Shown: piece by piece, positions 55,220-64,000 of the stretch
How the letters are laid out: every line of letters begins with the position of its first letter
Numbering within the stretch: position 1 is the first letter of the stretch
Source: CAYLKK01 sp964412505
GTDB lineage: Bacteria; Pseudomonadota; Alphaproteobacteria; UBA3830; CAYLKK01
Assembly (NCBI GenBank): GCA_964412505.1
Contig: CAYPOM010000004.1
Coordinates: 1-64,000 of the forward strand
Length of the DNA: 64,000 nucleotides
Direction of reading: 5' to 3'
The notes under the pieces: model-generated
Seen by the model: the letters and a program-made list of their open reading frames with translations, nothing else
The model's database searches: none
What the model was told of the DNA's origin: nothing
Translations under genes and position numbers: made by a program

Positions 55220-55594
55220 ATGGATAGCTCTGCTGATCGCTATATTGTTTTTGATGAAAATAATGTCTTTATGAAGATAATAAGGCGTGATATCACATCT
55301 GATATAATTTACGAAGATGATTACGTAATTGCAATTAATGATATTAATCCAAGAGCTGAAATACATGTTTTAGTCATTTCGAAAGGGCGATATGTAACAT
55401 TAGATCATCTTATCGAAAAAGGCGATTGCAGTGAAGTTTGCGGTTTCTTTGGTGGTTTAAATCGCGTATTAGATGTTCTTGGTATAAAAAAAACCGGTTA
55501 CAGATTAGTAACAAATGCTGGCAAGGGAGGCCATCAAGAGGTAATGCATCTGCACTTTCATATTCTATCTGGAAATGGAGTCCCAGTCCATTGA
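55220..55594 (+). CDS. HIT-family nucleotide-binding protein
   Basis: 124 aa. HINT-type features: VFMKIIRRDITSDIIYEDDYV, INDINPRAEIHVLVISKG and the histidine triad HLHFH near the C-terminus. Such proteins hydrolyse adenosine phosphoramidates. It ends 5 bases before tRNA-Arg(CCG), so both are probably cotranscribed. Confidence 0.9.
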   Translation: MDSSADRYIVFDENNVFMKIIRRDITSDIIYEDDYVIAINDINPRAEIHVLVISKGRYVTLDHLIEKGDCSEVCGFFGGLNRVLDVLGIKKTGYRLVTNAGKGGHQEVMHLHFHILSGNGVPVH

Positions 55595-55599
55595 TTTTT

Positions 55600-55676
55600 G
55601 TACTCGTAGCTCAGATGGATAGAGCGCAACCCTCCGGAGGTTGAGGCCGTGGGTTCGAATCCCGCCGAGTACACCA
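55600..55676 (+). tRNA. tRNA-Arg (anticodon CCG)
   Basis: Cloverleaf: acceptor GTACTCG/CGAGTAC, D-arm GCTC..GAGC, anticodon stem CAACC/GGTTG with loop CTCCGGA, T-loop TTCGAAT, encoded CCA. Reads CGG. Confidence 0.96.
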
Positions 55677-55804
55677 TTTGCTTTGACATTGATTGGCGTT
55701 CTTATAAGTAATATTTTAATTGCGTGTTCAATTAACGAAATAATCTATTTTAAAATTATTTAGTTTTAATCTGGGTTTTTATTGTACATTAAAAATAAAT
55801 ACGT

Positions 55805-55832
55805 TTGATTTCAGGCATATATAGTGTACAAT
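55805..55832 (+). promoter_or_regulatory. Candidate promoter for the exported methyltransferase gene
   Basis: -35 TTGATT, 16-bp spacer, -10 TACAAT, 28 bases before ATG 55861. Confidence 0.55.
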
Positions 55833-55860
55833 TAATATCACTGTTTGGTGGAGTTTTTTT

Positions 55861-56892
55861 ATGCAAATTAAAAAAAACTTATTTTTATCTATTTTTTGCG
55901 CTTGTCTTGCTTGTTCTGAATTCGTTAGCGCAGAAGATGATATAGTTGCTGCTCCAGCATATACTAAAGTGGAGCCAAATTCAGAGTGGGATAGATATAT
56001 TTCTGATTCTGCTACTTCTATAACTGAATGGAAGAGATGGTGGCAGTATTTGTCTTTGAAGAAACCTACGAAAATGGCATGGATTAATGGTTTAAACATT
56101 TGGATATATCCAAAGAACGAGATCTGCCGTTCCATGTATGTTAGAGGTATTTATGACCCTAACATGGCTGTATTTGTTCAGGCATTTTTACCGAAAGGTG
56201 GTGTTTTGCTCGACGTCGGAGCAAACATGGGTTATTTTTCTTTGATCGCTGCTCAGTTTGATAGCTTGTGTAAAGTAATAGCCGTAGAGCCAAGCTCTCG
56301 TGATTATAAAAGGCTTGTCCAAAACATAGAATTAAATTCACTTAGCGATAGAGTAAAATCTGTTATGATCGCTGTTGGCGACAGGCTCGGCAAGAAAAAT
56401 ATTCAAATTGCGCCAGAAGAGAGGAATGGTTTGAATACTTTAGGCGCAGGCTTTGCTTACAAGGGTATAGAGAAAGAGGCTGTCGAGGAAGTTAATGTTA
56501 CTACAATTGATTCAATCGTTAATGGTGAGGGATTGGATCGTGTTGATGTTATTAAATTAGACATTGAAGGCAGTGAGGTAAGGGCTCTCGAAGGTGCTAG
56601 AGATACAATAAATTCTTACCGTCCTGTAATTATAGTTGGAGTTAATAGTGATGCCTTGGTGAAGAGCAACAGAAGTATCAGAGATCTTGAAAATATCATT
56701 GCAGAGTTAAATTATGATATGTATAAGAGAAATACTGAAGAGTTTGGATTGAAAAAAATAGATTCTTTGGTAGGCATTAAAGGCGAGGTTGTTGTTTGTT
56801 TGCCAAGGGAGAGGACTGAAATTCCTCAATTTCCTAATGAAACGAAGCGTACGTTTATGCAAAAGATCGGCGACTTTTTCTGTAGCAAATAG
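55861..56892 (+). CDS. FkbM-family SAM-dependent methyltransferase with signal peptide
   Basis: 343 aa. Residues 1-24 form a clear Sec signal peptide (MQIKKNLFLSIFCACLACSE...VSA). The remainder is an FkbM-type methyltransferase: LLDVGANMGYFSLIAAQF (SAM motif I), VIAVEPSSRDYKRLVQNI and DVIKLDIEGSEVRALEGA. FkbM enzymes methylate sugar or lipid hydroxyls in the cytoplasm, where SAM is available; export is unexpected and suggests action in host cytoplasm. GGTGGAG precedes ATG. Confidence 0.82.
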   Translation: MQIKKNLFLSIFCACLACSEFVSAEDDIVAAPAYTKVEPNSEWDRYISDSATSITEWKRWWQYLSLKKPTKMAWINGLNIWIYPKNEICRSMYVRGIYDPNMAVFVQAFLPKGGVLLDVGANMGYFSLIAAQFDSLCKVIAVEPSSRDYKRLVQNIELNSLSDRVKSVMIAVGDRLGKKNIQIAPEERNGLNTLGAGFAYKGIEKEAVEEVNVTTIDSIVNGEGLDRVDVIKLDIEGSEVRALEGARDTINSYRPVIIVGVNSDALVKSNRSIRDLENIIAELNYDMYKRNTEEFGLKKIDSLVGIKGEVVVCLPRERTEIPQFPNETKRTFMQKIGDFFCSK

Positions 56893-56927
56893 GTTAACGG
56901 CTATTTTTAATAAGAGGCTAATTTACA

Positions 56928-57818
56928 ATGGAACATGTCTCTGTTATGTTGAATGAGGCTATCGAGTTTTTGAACCTAAAGCCAGATGGTGTTTATGTTG
57001 ATTGCACATTTGGGGGTGGTGGATATTCTCGTGAAATCTTAGGAAGATGTAGTTGTAAATTAGTCGGAATTGATAGGGATCCATTTGTGATCCCAATTTC
57101 TGTTTCTTTGAATGAAAAGTTTGGTGACAGATTTTCTTTTTTCAACGGAACTTATAGTCTTATAGATGAGGCTATTGAGCAGGCTGGGTTTAAAAAAGTT
57201 GATGGTATAGTACTTGATTTGGGGGTTTCATCTTTTCAAATAGATGATCCTGATCGCGGTTTTTCATTTAAAAATGATGGACCGCTTGATATGAGAATGG
57301 GTCAACAAGGTGTCACAGCTTTAGATATTATAAAACGCGTATCTGAAGCACAGTTGGCAGATATTATCTATGAATATGGGGAAGAAAGGAAATCTAGAAG
57401 AATTGCAAAAGCGATAAAGTCTAATTTAAAGAGCGTGCGGACTACAGCCGATCTTGCGAGTATTGTTAGATCCGTTCTGCCTAAGGATTATAGAAAAGAT
57501 CCAGCAACACGTACTTTCCAAGCTTTGAGAATTTATGTTAATGACGAACTCGGAGAGTTGGAGAAGTTTTTTGATAAGTGTTTGTCTATATTAAATTTTG
57601 GAGCTCGTGTAGTTGTTGTAACATTTCATTCTCTCGAGGATCGTATTGTTAAAACTCGGTTTAATGAGTTTTGTAAGGATAGAAAAATTGCAAATTTAAT
57701 TATAAAAAAACCTATGTCCCCATCAGAGTTAGAAATTAAAAGTAATGCGAGAGCTAGGTCTGCGAAATTGAGGGTAATAGAATATACAGGTGGGGATTCT
57801 AATGACTATTCAAAATAG
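56928..57818 (+). CDS. rsmH: 16S rRNA (cytosine1402-N4)-methyltransferase
   Basis: 296 aa. HVSVMLNEAIEFL, VDCTFGGGGYSREIL, GIDRDPF, LDLGVSSFQIDDPDRGFSF and TRTFQALRIYVNDELGELE are diagnostic. It modifies the same nucleotide as RsmI, encoded at 15.7 kb. First gene of the division and wall cluster; mraZ is absent. Confidence 0.97.
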   Translation: MEHVSVMLNEAIEFLNLKPDGVYVDCTFGGGGYSREILGRCSCKLVGIDRDPFVIPISVSLNEKFGDRFSFFNGTYSLIDEAIEQAGFKKVDGIVLDLGVSSFQIDDPDRGFSFKNDGPLDMRMGQQGVTALDIIKRVSEAQLADIIYEYGEERKSRRIAKAIKSNLKSVRTTADLASIVRSVLPKDYRKDPATRTFQALRIYVNDELGELEKFFDKCLSILNFGARVVVVTFHSLEDRIVKTRFNEFCKDRKIANLIIKKPMSPSELEIKSNARARSAKLRVIEYTGGDSNDYSK

Positions 57819-58146
57819 AGCTTCTATACTGTTTATTTTGCTAACTAGTTTTGTATGTATATATACGTTTAATATAAAATATTTGGCTATATCCATTGCT
57901 GATTGGATTAGAAAGGTTGACAAAGATATACAAAATGAGAAAAGAAGGGGCAAATTATTGAAAGCTGAGTGGCAAGTACTAACTGCTCCGAATAGAATAA
58001 ATGGTCTTGCTAAGAGATTTTTGAATTCTGAAAAAGATATGGAGACAGTTAGGTTGTATCATGGTGGAGAAAGCGTTTTATTCCAAAGAAAATCTGCGGC
58101 GGAATTAAACGAAATTATAGAAGGCTATAAAACGGATGGAAAATAG
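57802..58146 (+). CDS. ftsL: Cell division protein FtsL
   Basis: 114 aa bitopic protein: one membrane segment (about 8-28) and a periplasmic coiled coil (WIRKVDKDIQNEKRRGKLLKAEW). Position between rsmH and ftsI is the main evidence. ATG 57802 follows GGTGGGG and overlaps rsmH by 17 bases. Confidence 0.82.
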   Translation: MTIQNRASILFILLTSFVCIYTFNIKYLAISIADWIRKVDKDIQNEKRRGKLLKAEWQVLTAPNRINGLAKRFLNSEKDMETVRLYHGGESVLFQRKSAAELNEIIEGYKTDGK

Positions 58147-58148
58147 CG

Positions 58149-59771
58149 ATGTTTGATTTTAGCAGAATATCATGTACATTAAATGATGATTATTATTGCT
58201 TAAAAAAAAGCAAAAAGCGTAGTATTCTTGTAGTTTCTTTTTTTTGCATTTTGTTCGGTTGTGTTTATTGCCGTTTATATCAAACTATGGTGCTATCTAG
58301 ATTATTCGTAGCAAAAGTATCTGAGTCTAAAGAACGCATGTTGGCAGGTGTTAGAGCTGATATAGTTGATAGAAATGGCGAAATAATAGCTACGAATATT
58401 CCTACTATATCTGTTTATGCGATTCCTCAAGATATTATAGATATAGACGCGGCTGTGGAAGGACTTGTTTCTGTATTCACTGAAATAAAACGGTCTGATT
58501 TGTATAGGAAATTAAGATCACATAAAAAATTTGTTTGGATTAAAAGACATATATCTCCAAATCAAAAGAATTTGGTTTTATCGAAAGGAATTCCTGGAGT
58601 ATTCTTTTTAAATACGGAACATAGAGTATATCCTAATAAAAATTTGTGCTCGCACATAGTAGGATTTACAGACGTTGATAATAATGGGATTTCTGGCTTA
58701 GAAAAAAGTTTAGATGACACTTTAAAGAAAAATGATGGTCAAGTTGAGCTATCAGTAGATATAAGAGTGCAAAATACAGTAAGAGATGAAATTATTAAAG
58801 CTGTAGAAACCTTTAGGGCGCTTGGAGGGGCTGCTCTTGTTATGAAAGTAAAAACTGGAGAAATAATATCAATGGTTTCTTATCCAGATTTTGATCCTAA
58901 TGTTGTAAAAACTTCTACAGGTAAGGAATGCTTTAATATTCTTGTAAATTCAGCGTTAGAGCCAGGATCTAGTGCAAAAATTTTAAATACAGCGTTTGCG
59001 TTAGAAAAAGGCAACTACAAGTTAAGTACACAATTTGATGCAAGTGAACCTCTAAAAGTCGGTAAATTTACTGTACACGATTACCATGGTAAATACACAA
59101 AACTTAGTGTGGAAGATATTTTCAAATATTCTTCAAATATTGGTTCAGCTAAGATTGCGCTTAGCATTGGAGCTGATAAACAAAAAGAATTCTTTAAAGA
59201 GATAGGGGCGTTAGACAAAATGCCCTTTGAGCTTCCTGGAGTGCAAAAACCATTATTTCCAAAAGTATGGACAGACGTAAGTGCTATTACAATATCGTAT
59301 GGTCATGGAATAGCTATGAATCCCCTACATTTTGCTAAAATAGTTGGTGGGCTTGTAAATAATGGAATCATGCATTCCCCTACACTGATTAAGAGGATAG
59401 ATTCTGGTAACAGTATAGGTAAGAGAATAGTTTCAGAAAATACATCATCTAAATTAAGACATGTATTACGAAGCAATGTTACAGATGGGACTAATAAAAA
59501 AGCAGATGCTAAAGGATATTTAGTCGGAGGGAAAACTGGAACTTCAGAAAAGAATCAAAATGGGAGGTATTTAAAAAACCAAAATATCAATTTTTTTGTT
59601 GGTACGTTTCCTATAGATGATCCTGAATATTTAATATTAGTAATTTTAGACGATCCAAAAGGGACAAAAGAAACATACTCTTATGCAGCAGCTGGATGGA
59701 ATGCTGCGCCTACTGCTGCACATATAACATCAAAAATCGCAGGCTATCTAGGCGTCGAAGCTAGTAATTGA
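58149..59771 (+). CDS. ftsI: Septal peptidoglycan transpeptidase FtsI (PBP3)
   Basis: 540 aa. One N-terminal membrane segment (about 22-42), a PBP dimer domain, then the transpeptidase domain with SxxK (Ser274-Lys277 in EPGSSAK), SxN (Ser328-Asn330) and KTG (462-464, GGKTGTSEK). All catalytic motifs are intact, so septal peptidoglycan synthesis is probably active. Confidence 0.96.
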   Translation: MFDFSRISCTLNDDYYCLKKSKKRSILVVSFFCILFGCVYCRLYQTMVLSRLFVAKVSESKERMLAGVRADIVDRNGEIIATNIPTISVYAIPQDIIDIDAAVEGLVSVFTEIKRSDLYRKLRSHKKFVWIKRHISPNQKNLVLSKGIPGVFFLNTEHRVYPNKNLCSHIVGFTDVDNNGISGLEKSLDDTLKKNDGQVELSVDIRVQNTVRDEIIKAVETFRALGGAALVMKVKTGEIISMVSYPDFDPNVVKTSTGKECFNILVNSALEPGSSAKILNTAFALEKGNYKLSTQFDASEPLKVGKFTVHDYHGKYTKLSVEDIFKYSSNIGSAKIALSIGADKQKEFFKEIGALDKMPFELPGVQKPLFPKVWTDVSAITISYGHGIAMNPLHFAKIVGGLVNNGIMHSPTLIKRIDSGNSIGKRIVSENTSSKLRHVLRSNVTDGTNKKADAKGYLVGGKTGTSEKNQNGRYLKNQNINFFVGTFPIDDPEYLILVILDDPKGTKETYSYAAAGWNAAPTAAHITSKIAGYLGVEASN

Positions 59772-59781
59772 GGCTTAATAA

Positions 59782-61245
59782 ATGAGTAAATGTATAAAGT
59801 TTAGAAATAAAGTATTAACTGACGTGCGCGGAATTTCTTGTGATGCAAAAAGCGTAAAAAAACGTTTTATATTTTGCGCTATACGTGGAGCGACTTATAA
59901 TGGGAATGATTATATAAATGAAGCCATAAAGAATGGAGCAAGATTCATATTGCTGGAAGGAGATAAATATAAAGTAAAAAATATAGATTGTGTTAGCTAT
60001 TTATATTCTCCTAATGTAAGAAAGGATCTGGCTTTAATGTGCTCGCAGTTGTTTTCTAGTTCATTCGAAAGGATGGTAGCTATCACAGGAACAAATGGGA
60101 AAACATCAACAGTCCATTTTTTGAGGCAAATACTAGCCTATACAGGAGAGGTGTGCGCTTCAATAGGTACATTAGGTGTAGTTATTTCTCAGCATATGTA
60201 TCAAGATTCATATTTTAGCTTCGAGAATTGTCTTACTTCGCCTGGTCCGATACAGTTAAATCAAATTCTTCACATGCTAAATGATAAGTACCATGTTAAT
60301 GATGTAGTTATGGAAGCATCGAGTCATGGCATAGACCAATACAGGATGTTTGGCAACGATTTTTCTGTAGTTGCTTTCACAAATTTTTCTCAAGACCATT
60401 TGGACTACCATAAGTCTATGGACGAATATTTCAAAGCAAAACTAAAACTTTTTTCTGAGTTCGCATCGAAAAACACCAAATGCGTTCTGAACATAGACTC
60501 TGAAAAATATAGTGATCTGCTAGAAGCTTGCAGCAGAAGAAAAGTTATATCGTATGGATTAACTTCTGGCGATGTATATTTTGAAAAATTGGAGCATAAT
60601 GATCTTGGATATTCTGGTGTAATCTTTATAGGAAGAAAATCTTACAGATTTTCAATATATATAAATTCTAGGTATCAGTTGTATAATATATTATGTGCTG
60701 TAGCTATTGCTTATGCGATGAAAATTCCTGCTAAAAAAATTGCTGAAAATTTGTTTCGATTGTTAGATGTCCCTGGTAGAATGCAGCGAGTGCAAATTGG
60801 ATCTTCTTCGTCTATTTACATAGATTACGCTCATACTCCTGATGCATTAAAGACTGCGTTATGTGATATTAGAGAAAATTGTGCTGGAAGAGTAATTGTT
60901 GTTTTTGGATGTGGTGGAGACAGGGATAAATCGAAGAGATCTACAATGGGAGAAATCGCAGCAGAATACGCAGATTTAGTAATAGTAACAGATGATAATC
61001 CTAGGTCAGAAGATCCCCAAAAAATCAGGGATGAAATACTAAAAGGTTGTAAAAAAGCGATAGAAATTGCAGATAGATCGAAAGCTATAAAATTTGCTAT
61101 TTCTGAAATGAAAAGATCTGATTGTTTACTTGTAGCTGGGAAAGGACATGAAAATTATCAAATAATTGGCACAAGCAAAAAATATTTTTCTGATTTAGAT
61201 GAAATACATAAAGCAATAAGAGAGTTAGGAATTTCAAATGAGTAA
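59782..61245 (+). CDS. murE: UDP-N-acetylmuramoyl-tripeptide synthetase MurE
   Basis: 487 aa Mur ligase. ATP-binding AITGTNGKTSTVHFL, metal-site MEASSHG, and the substrate-specificity motif DDNPRSEDP; the DNPR sequence points to meso-diaminopimelate as the added amino acid. GAGG precedes ATG. Confidence 0.96.
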   Translation: MSKCIKFRNKVLTDVRGISCDAKSVKKRFIFCAIRGATYNGNDYINEAIKNGARFILLEGDKYKVKNIDCVSYLYSPNVRKDLALMCSQLFSSSFERMVAITGTNGKTSTVHFLRQILAYTGEVCASIGTLGVVISQHMYQDSYFSFENCLTSPGPIQLNQILHMLNDKYHVNDVVMEASSHGIDQYRMFGNDFSVVAFTNFSQDHLDYHKSMDEYFKAKLKLFSEFASKNTKCVLNIDSEKYSDLLEACSRRKVISYGLTSGDVYFEKLEHNDLGYSGVIFIGRKSYRFSIYINSRYQLYNILCAVAIAYAMKIPAKKIAENLFRLLDVPGRMQRVQIGSSSSIYIDYAHTPDALKTALCDIRENCAGRVIVVFGCGGDRDKSKRSTMGEIAAEYADLVIVTDDNPRSEDPQKIRDEILKGCKKAIEIADRSKAIKFAISEMKRSDCLLVAGKGHENYQIIGTSKKYFSDLDEIHKAIRELGISNE

Positions 61246-62629
61246 CGTAATTTTTACAAAAGATGAAATAATTGAGATATTTAATATAAAGAATGCGGTA
61301 GATGTGTTCGGTATTTCTAGAGATTCTAGAACAGTAAAAAATGGAGATATGTTTGTTGCAATTCATGGCGAGAATTTCGATGGTCATGATTTTATTCGGC
61401 AAGCTTTTGATAATGGCGCCGTATTAGTATTAGCCTCTAATTGTGCGAAGGATAAGATTGATCGAGCGTGTTTAGATAAAGTAATTCTTGTAGACGATAC
61501 CGTTGCTGCTTTAAAGAAAATGGCTGAATTTTCTCGTAATCGTTTAAAAAAAGATTCTAAAGTAATTGCAATTACAGGTAGTGTTGGGAAAACAACAACA
61601 AAAGACATGCTAGCTTTTCTGCTGTCTAAGCAAAAAAAAACATTTTCTTCAATAAAAAATTTTAACAGCCAAATTGGGTTACCTCTTTGCTTATGTCTTG
61701 TTCCAAAAGATAGTGATTTTGTCGTTCTAGAATGCGGAATGAGTGATTATGGCCAAATTAGTGAGTTAGTACGGATTGCTAAACCTAACATATCTATGCT
61801 CACAGATGTTGCAGAAAATCATCTTGGCTTCTTCGATAATGTATATGATATAGCTCAAGAGAAATCACATGTAATAAAAAATGGGCAAGAATTTTGTGTA
61901 CTTCCAATGCACAGTAAATATTTCGAAGTTTTTAAGGAACGAGCAATCCATGAGAATGTACCTTTTGCTTCTTTTGGTATGCATGATTCGTGTGCTGCGT
62001 TGATTTCAAAAAAATATTTTGATGATTATATGGAAATTACTTTTGAACTGTATGGAGATAAATTTAGTGCAAAACTAAATTCTTTTAAAACAAGTTTTGT
62101 TTATAGTTTTTTAGAATGTATTACATGTATAAAAAAGCTTGGTTTAAGTGTTTCGCAAGCTTTAGATGATATTGCGCATTTTATGCCATTAGCAGGACGC
62201 GGAAAATTAATAAAATTGCAAAATAACAATGTGTTGATTGATGATACATATAATGCAAGTCCTGCTTCAATTAAAGATGGACTTTCAGTTTTACAATTTT
62301 TTAAACAAAAAAATAGAATAGCTGTTCTTGGTGATATTGGAGAGTTAGGCGAACAATCTGTAGAGTTACATGAAAATTTAGCGGCAAGTATAATTAGTAG
62401 TTCCGCTACATCTATTGTACTTATAGGACAGAATATGTTTCACTTATACAAGAAGCTTACCGAAATTAATGATTTCCGACATAATGTGGTTTGGTTTGAA
62501 AATATAGAACCTGCTTTTAGTTTTTTTGACGTAGTAGAAAATGATAGCGTATTTTTCTTAAAAGCTTCTAGGTTTATGGCGTTTGAAAAAATTGCAGAAT
62601 ACATTCAGAGGATTAACAATGTTATATAA
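61238..62629 (+). CDS. murF: UDP-MurNAc-tripeptide D-Ala-D-Ala ligase MurF
   Basis: 463 aa Mur ligase: AITGSVGKTTTKDMLAFLL, NFNSQIGLPL, TDVAENHLGFF and the C-terminal VLIDDTYNASPASIKDGL. Adds D-Ala-D-Ala to complete the pentapeptide. Overlaps murE by 8 bases. Confidence 0.96.
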   Translation: MSNVIFTKDEIIEIFNIKNAVDVFGISRDSRTVKNGDMFVAIHGENFDGHDFIRQAFDNGAVLVLASNCAKDKIDRACLDKVILVDDTVAALKKMAEFSRNRLKKDSKVIAITGSVGKTTTKDMLAFLLSKQKKTFSSIKNFNSQIGLPLCLCLVPKDSDFVVLECGMSDYGQISELVRIAKPNISMLTDVAENHLGFFDNVYDIAQEKSHVIKNGQEFCVLPMHSKYFEVFKERAIHENVPFASFGMHDSCAALISKKYFDDYMEITFELYGDKFSAKLNSFKTSFVYSFLECITCIKKLGLSVSQALDDIAHFMPLAGRGKLIKLQNNNVLIDDTYNASPASIKDGLSVLQFFKQKNRIAVLGDIGELGEQSVELHENLAASIISSSATSIVLIGQNMFHLYKKLTEINDFRHNVVWFENIEPAFSFFDVVENDSVFFLKASRFMAFEKIAEYIQRINNVI

Positions 62630-63701
62630 TTTTATTTTTAGTACGCTCACTTTCCCTGGCTCAAACTTATTGAAGTATATAACTTTCAGAAGTTGTTGCG
62701 CTTTATTTTTGTCTTTTTTTATTTGCGTTGTTATTGCTCCACATATTATAAAATTTTTGAAGAACGTGCAAACTAATGGTCAGCCAATTAGAGAGTGTGG
62801 TCCGAAAACTCATTTTAAGAAAAAAGGGACCCCAACTATGGGGGGTATTATTATTATAATTGCTTCAGTGTTGTCTATATTAATTTGTGGAGATTTGTTG
62901 AATAAATATGTAATTGCCACTGTCTTAGTCAGTACTGCATTTGGCGCAATAGGTGCTTTAGACGATTGGACTAAACTAAAATGTAATAGTAGCAATGGGA
63001 TAACTGCTAGACAAAAATTCTTGCTTCAGATCGTATGCGCTGCTGTATTTTCGATATATATAGAGTCAATTAGATCTCCTGGCATAGCTGGGCTTCTTAC
63101 ATTCCCATTTTTTAAAAATTTTGTCTTAACGCTAGGTGCTTTCTTACCTGTATTTTCTACATTCGTAATAGTAGGAGCATCTAATGCTGTGAATTTAACA
63201 GATGGATTGGATGGGTTAGCAATAGTTCCTACTATAACATGTGCTACATGTTTTGGTGTTTTTGCATATTTAATTGGTAACTCTATTTTTTCAAACTACT
63301 TAAATTTAATGTATATTCCATCAGTTGGTGAATTATGTGTAGTTTGTAGTGCTCTAATAGGTGCAGGTTTAGGATTCCTTTGGTTTAATGCTCCGCCTGC
63401 TTCAATTTTTATGGGAGATACTGGGTCTTTATCTCTTGGAGCATTGTTAGGGAGTATAAGCGTGATTGTAAAACAGGAGTTTCTTTTGGCTCTTTGTGGA
63501 GGTATTTTCGTTATAGAAGCTATTTCTGTAATTTTGCAAGTATTTTTCTTTAAGAAGAGTGGGAAAAGAATTTTTTTAATGACTCCTATACATCACCATT
63601 TCGAACAGAAAGGGTGGCTTGAAACAAAGGTTGTAGTAAGATTTTGGATAGTGTCGATATTGCTTGCTATATTGACTTTAATTACACTAAAAGTTAGATA
63701 A
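62619..63701 (+). CDS. mraY: Phospho-N-acetylmuramoyl-pentapeptide transferase MraY
   Basis: 360 aa with about ten membrane segments. GPKTHFKKKGTPTMGG, DDWTKL, NAVNLTDGLDGLA, FMGDTGSLSLGALLG and TPIHHHFEQKGW are diagnostic. It makes lipid I. ATG 62619 has AGAGG upstream and overlaps murF by 11 bases. Confidence 0.97.
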   Translation: MLYNFIFSTLTFPGSNLLKYITFRSCCALFLSFFICVVIAPHIIKFLKNVQTNGQPIRECGPKTHFKKKGTPTMGGIIIIIASVLSILICGDLLNKYVIATVLVSTAFGAIGALDDWTKLKCNSSNGITARQKFLLQIVCAAVFSIYIESIRSPGIAGLLTFPFFKNFVLTLGAFLPVFSTFVIVGASNAVNLTDGLDGLAIVPTITCATCFGVFAYLIGNSIFSNYLNLMYIPSVGELCVVCSALIGAGLGFLWFNAPPASIFMGDTGSLSLGALLGSISVIVKQEFLLALCGGIFVIEAISVILQVFFFKKSGKRIFLMTPIHHHFEQKGWLETKVVVRFWIVSILLAILTLITLKVR

Positions 63702-63714
63702 GAACGAGAAAGCT

Positions 63715-64000
63715 ATGATTGAGTTAAATTTTTTGAAAGATAAAAAAGTTGGCGTATTGGGTCTAGGGAAAACTGGCTGTGCTGCTGTTGAATCTTTGAA
63801 TTTGAGTGGTAGTAAAGTTTTCTGTTTCGATGATAACGCTCCTTCGTCTAGTGATGTGAGCTATGTGAAAAATTTAGATGCATTAATTGTTAGCCCTGGT
63901 ATAAAATTTTCATGGCCTAAAATGCACGATATAGTGAAAGAAGCTAGAAATAATTTAGTTCCAATCTACAGTGATTTAGATCTTTTTTTGATGGCTATAA
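63715..64000 (+). CDS. murD: UDP-N-acetylmuramoylalanine-D-glutamate ligase MurD, N-terminal part
   Basis: The first ~95 residues are visible before the window ends. The N-terminal UDP-binding domain (KKVGVLGLGKTGCAAVESL, LIVSPGI) and the position after mraY identify MurD. Confidence 0.9.
   Translation, partial: MIELNFLKDKKVGVLGLGKTGCAAVESLNLSGSKVFCFDDNAPSSSDVSYVKNLDALIVSPGIKFSWPKMHDIVKEARNNLVPIYSDLDLFLMAI

Noticed and set aside
1..64000. CRISPR arrays, insertion sequences, transposases, rRNA genes
   Set aside because: No regularly spaced repeats, transposase motifs or rRNA sequence were seen in the window.

Overview
The window is 64 kb of AT-rich bacterial chromosome. Many genes sit in orders typical of Alphaproteobacteria: rplK-rplA-rplJ-rplL-rpoB-rpoC, a DciA-like gene next to a DsbA-like gene, an LpoA-like lipoprotein divergent from rsmI, kdsA next to ftsB, rph-hemW, tig-clpP, and rsmH-ftsL-ftsI-murE-murF-mraY-murD. 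Several usual neighbours are missing (secE-nusG, iscU/iscS/fdx, the rest of nuo, rdgB, clpX). There are many orphan exported proteins, and some chaperones and regulators look degenerate. I infer a reduced, host-associated alphaproteobacterium, with a Holosporales- or Rickettsiales-like endosymbiont the best guess. No 16S rRNA is present, so the genus cannot be fixed.

Layout. 0-11 kb (minus): ribosomal protein and RNA polymerase operon with an L10-leader-like RNA and a terminator/attenuator between rplL and rpoB. 11-25 kb: RNase D, DsbA-like, DciA-like, LpoA-like, RsmI, a GHMP kinase resembling mevalonate kinase, FtsB, KdsA, SecG, L31, TsaC and RecJ, interrupted by two paralogous exported proteins (11.2 and 19.1 kb) and an orphan exported protein (23.9 kb). 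25-31.7 kb: tRNA-Leu, a secretin-prepilin pair, ClpP, trigger factor, tRNA-Leu, a higher-GC pair of phage-like genes, and L9. 31.8-43.3 kb: exported orphan, HemW, RNase PH, a pseudo-receiver/pseudo-kinase, ComEC, HPF, two exported GT25-like proteins, tRNA-Leu, and an exported gene broken by one in-frame stop. 43.5-52.8 kb: IscA-HscB-HscA (HscB and HscA degenerate), an outer-membrane protein, MurJ, a lone NuoD, TrmL, an exported leucine-rich-repeat-like protein, NadK and tRNA-Arg. 53-64 kb: exported orphan, a 6S-like RNA, HIT protein, tRNA-Arg, an exported FkbM-type methyltransferase, then the cell-wall/division cluster running off the end.

Housekeeping modules (transcription, translation, Fe-S assembly, peptidoglycan, KDO synthesis) are interleaved one by one with exported proteins of unknown function. 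At least eleven predicted exported or lipid-anchored proteins have no housekeeping role I can assign, or carry enzyme folds normally used in the cytoplasm (GT25, FkbM). This exported set is the most interesting biology here and looks like an effector or surface-modification repertoire; that reading is inference.
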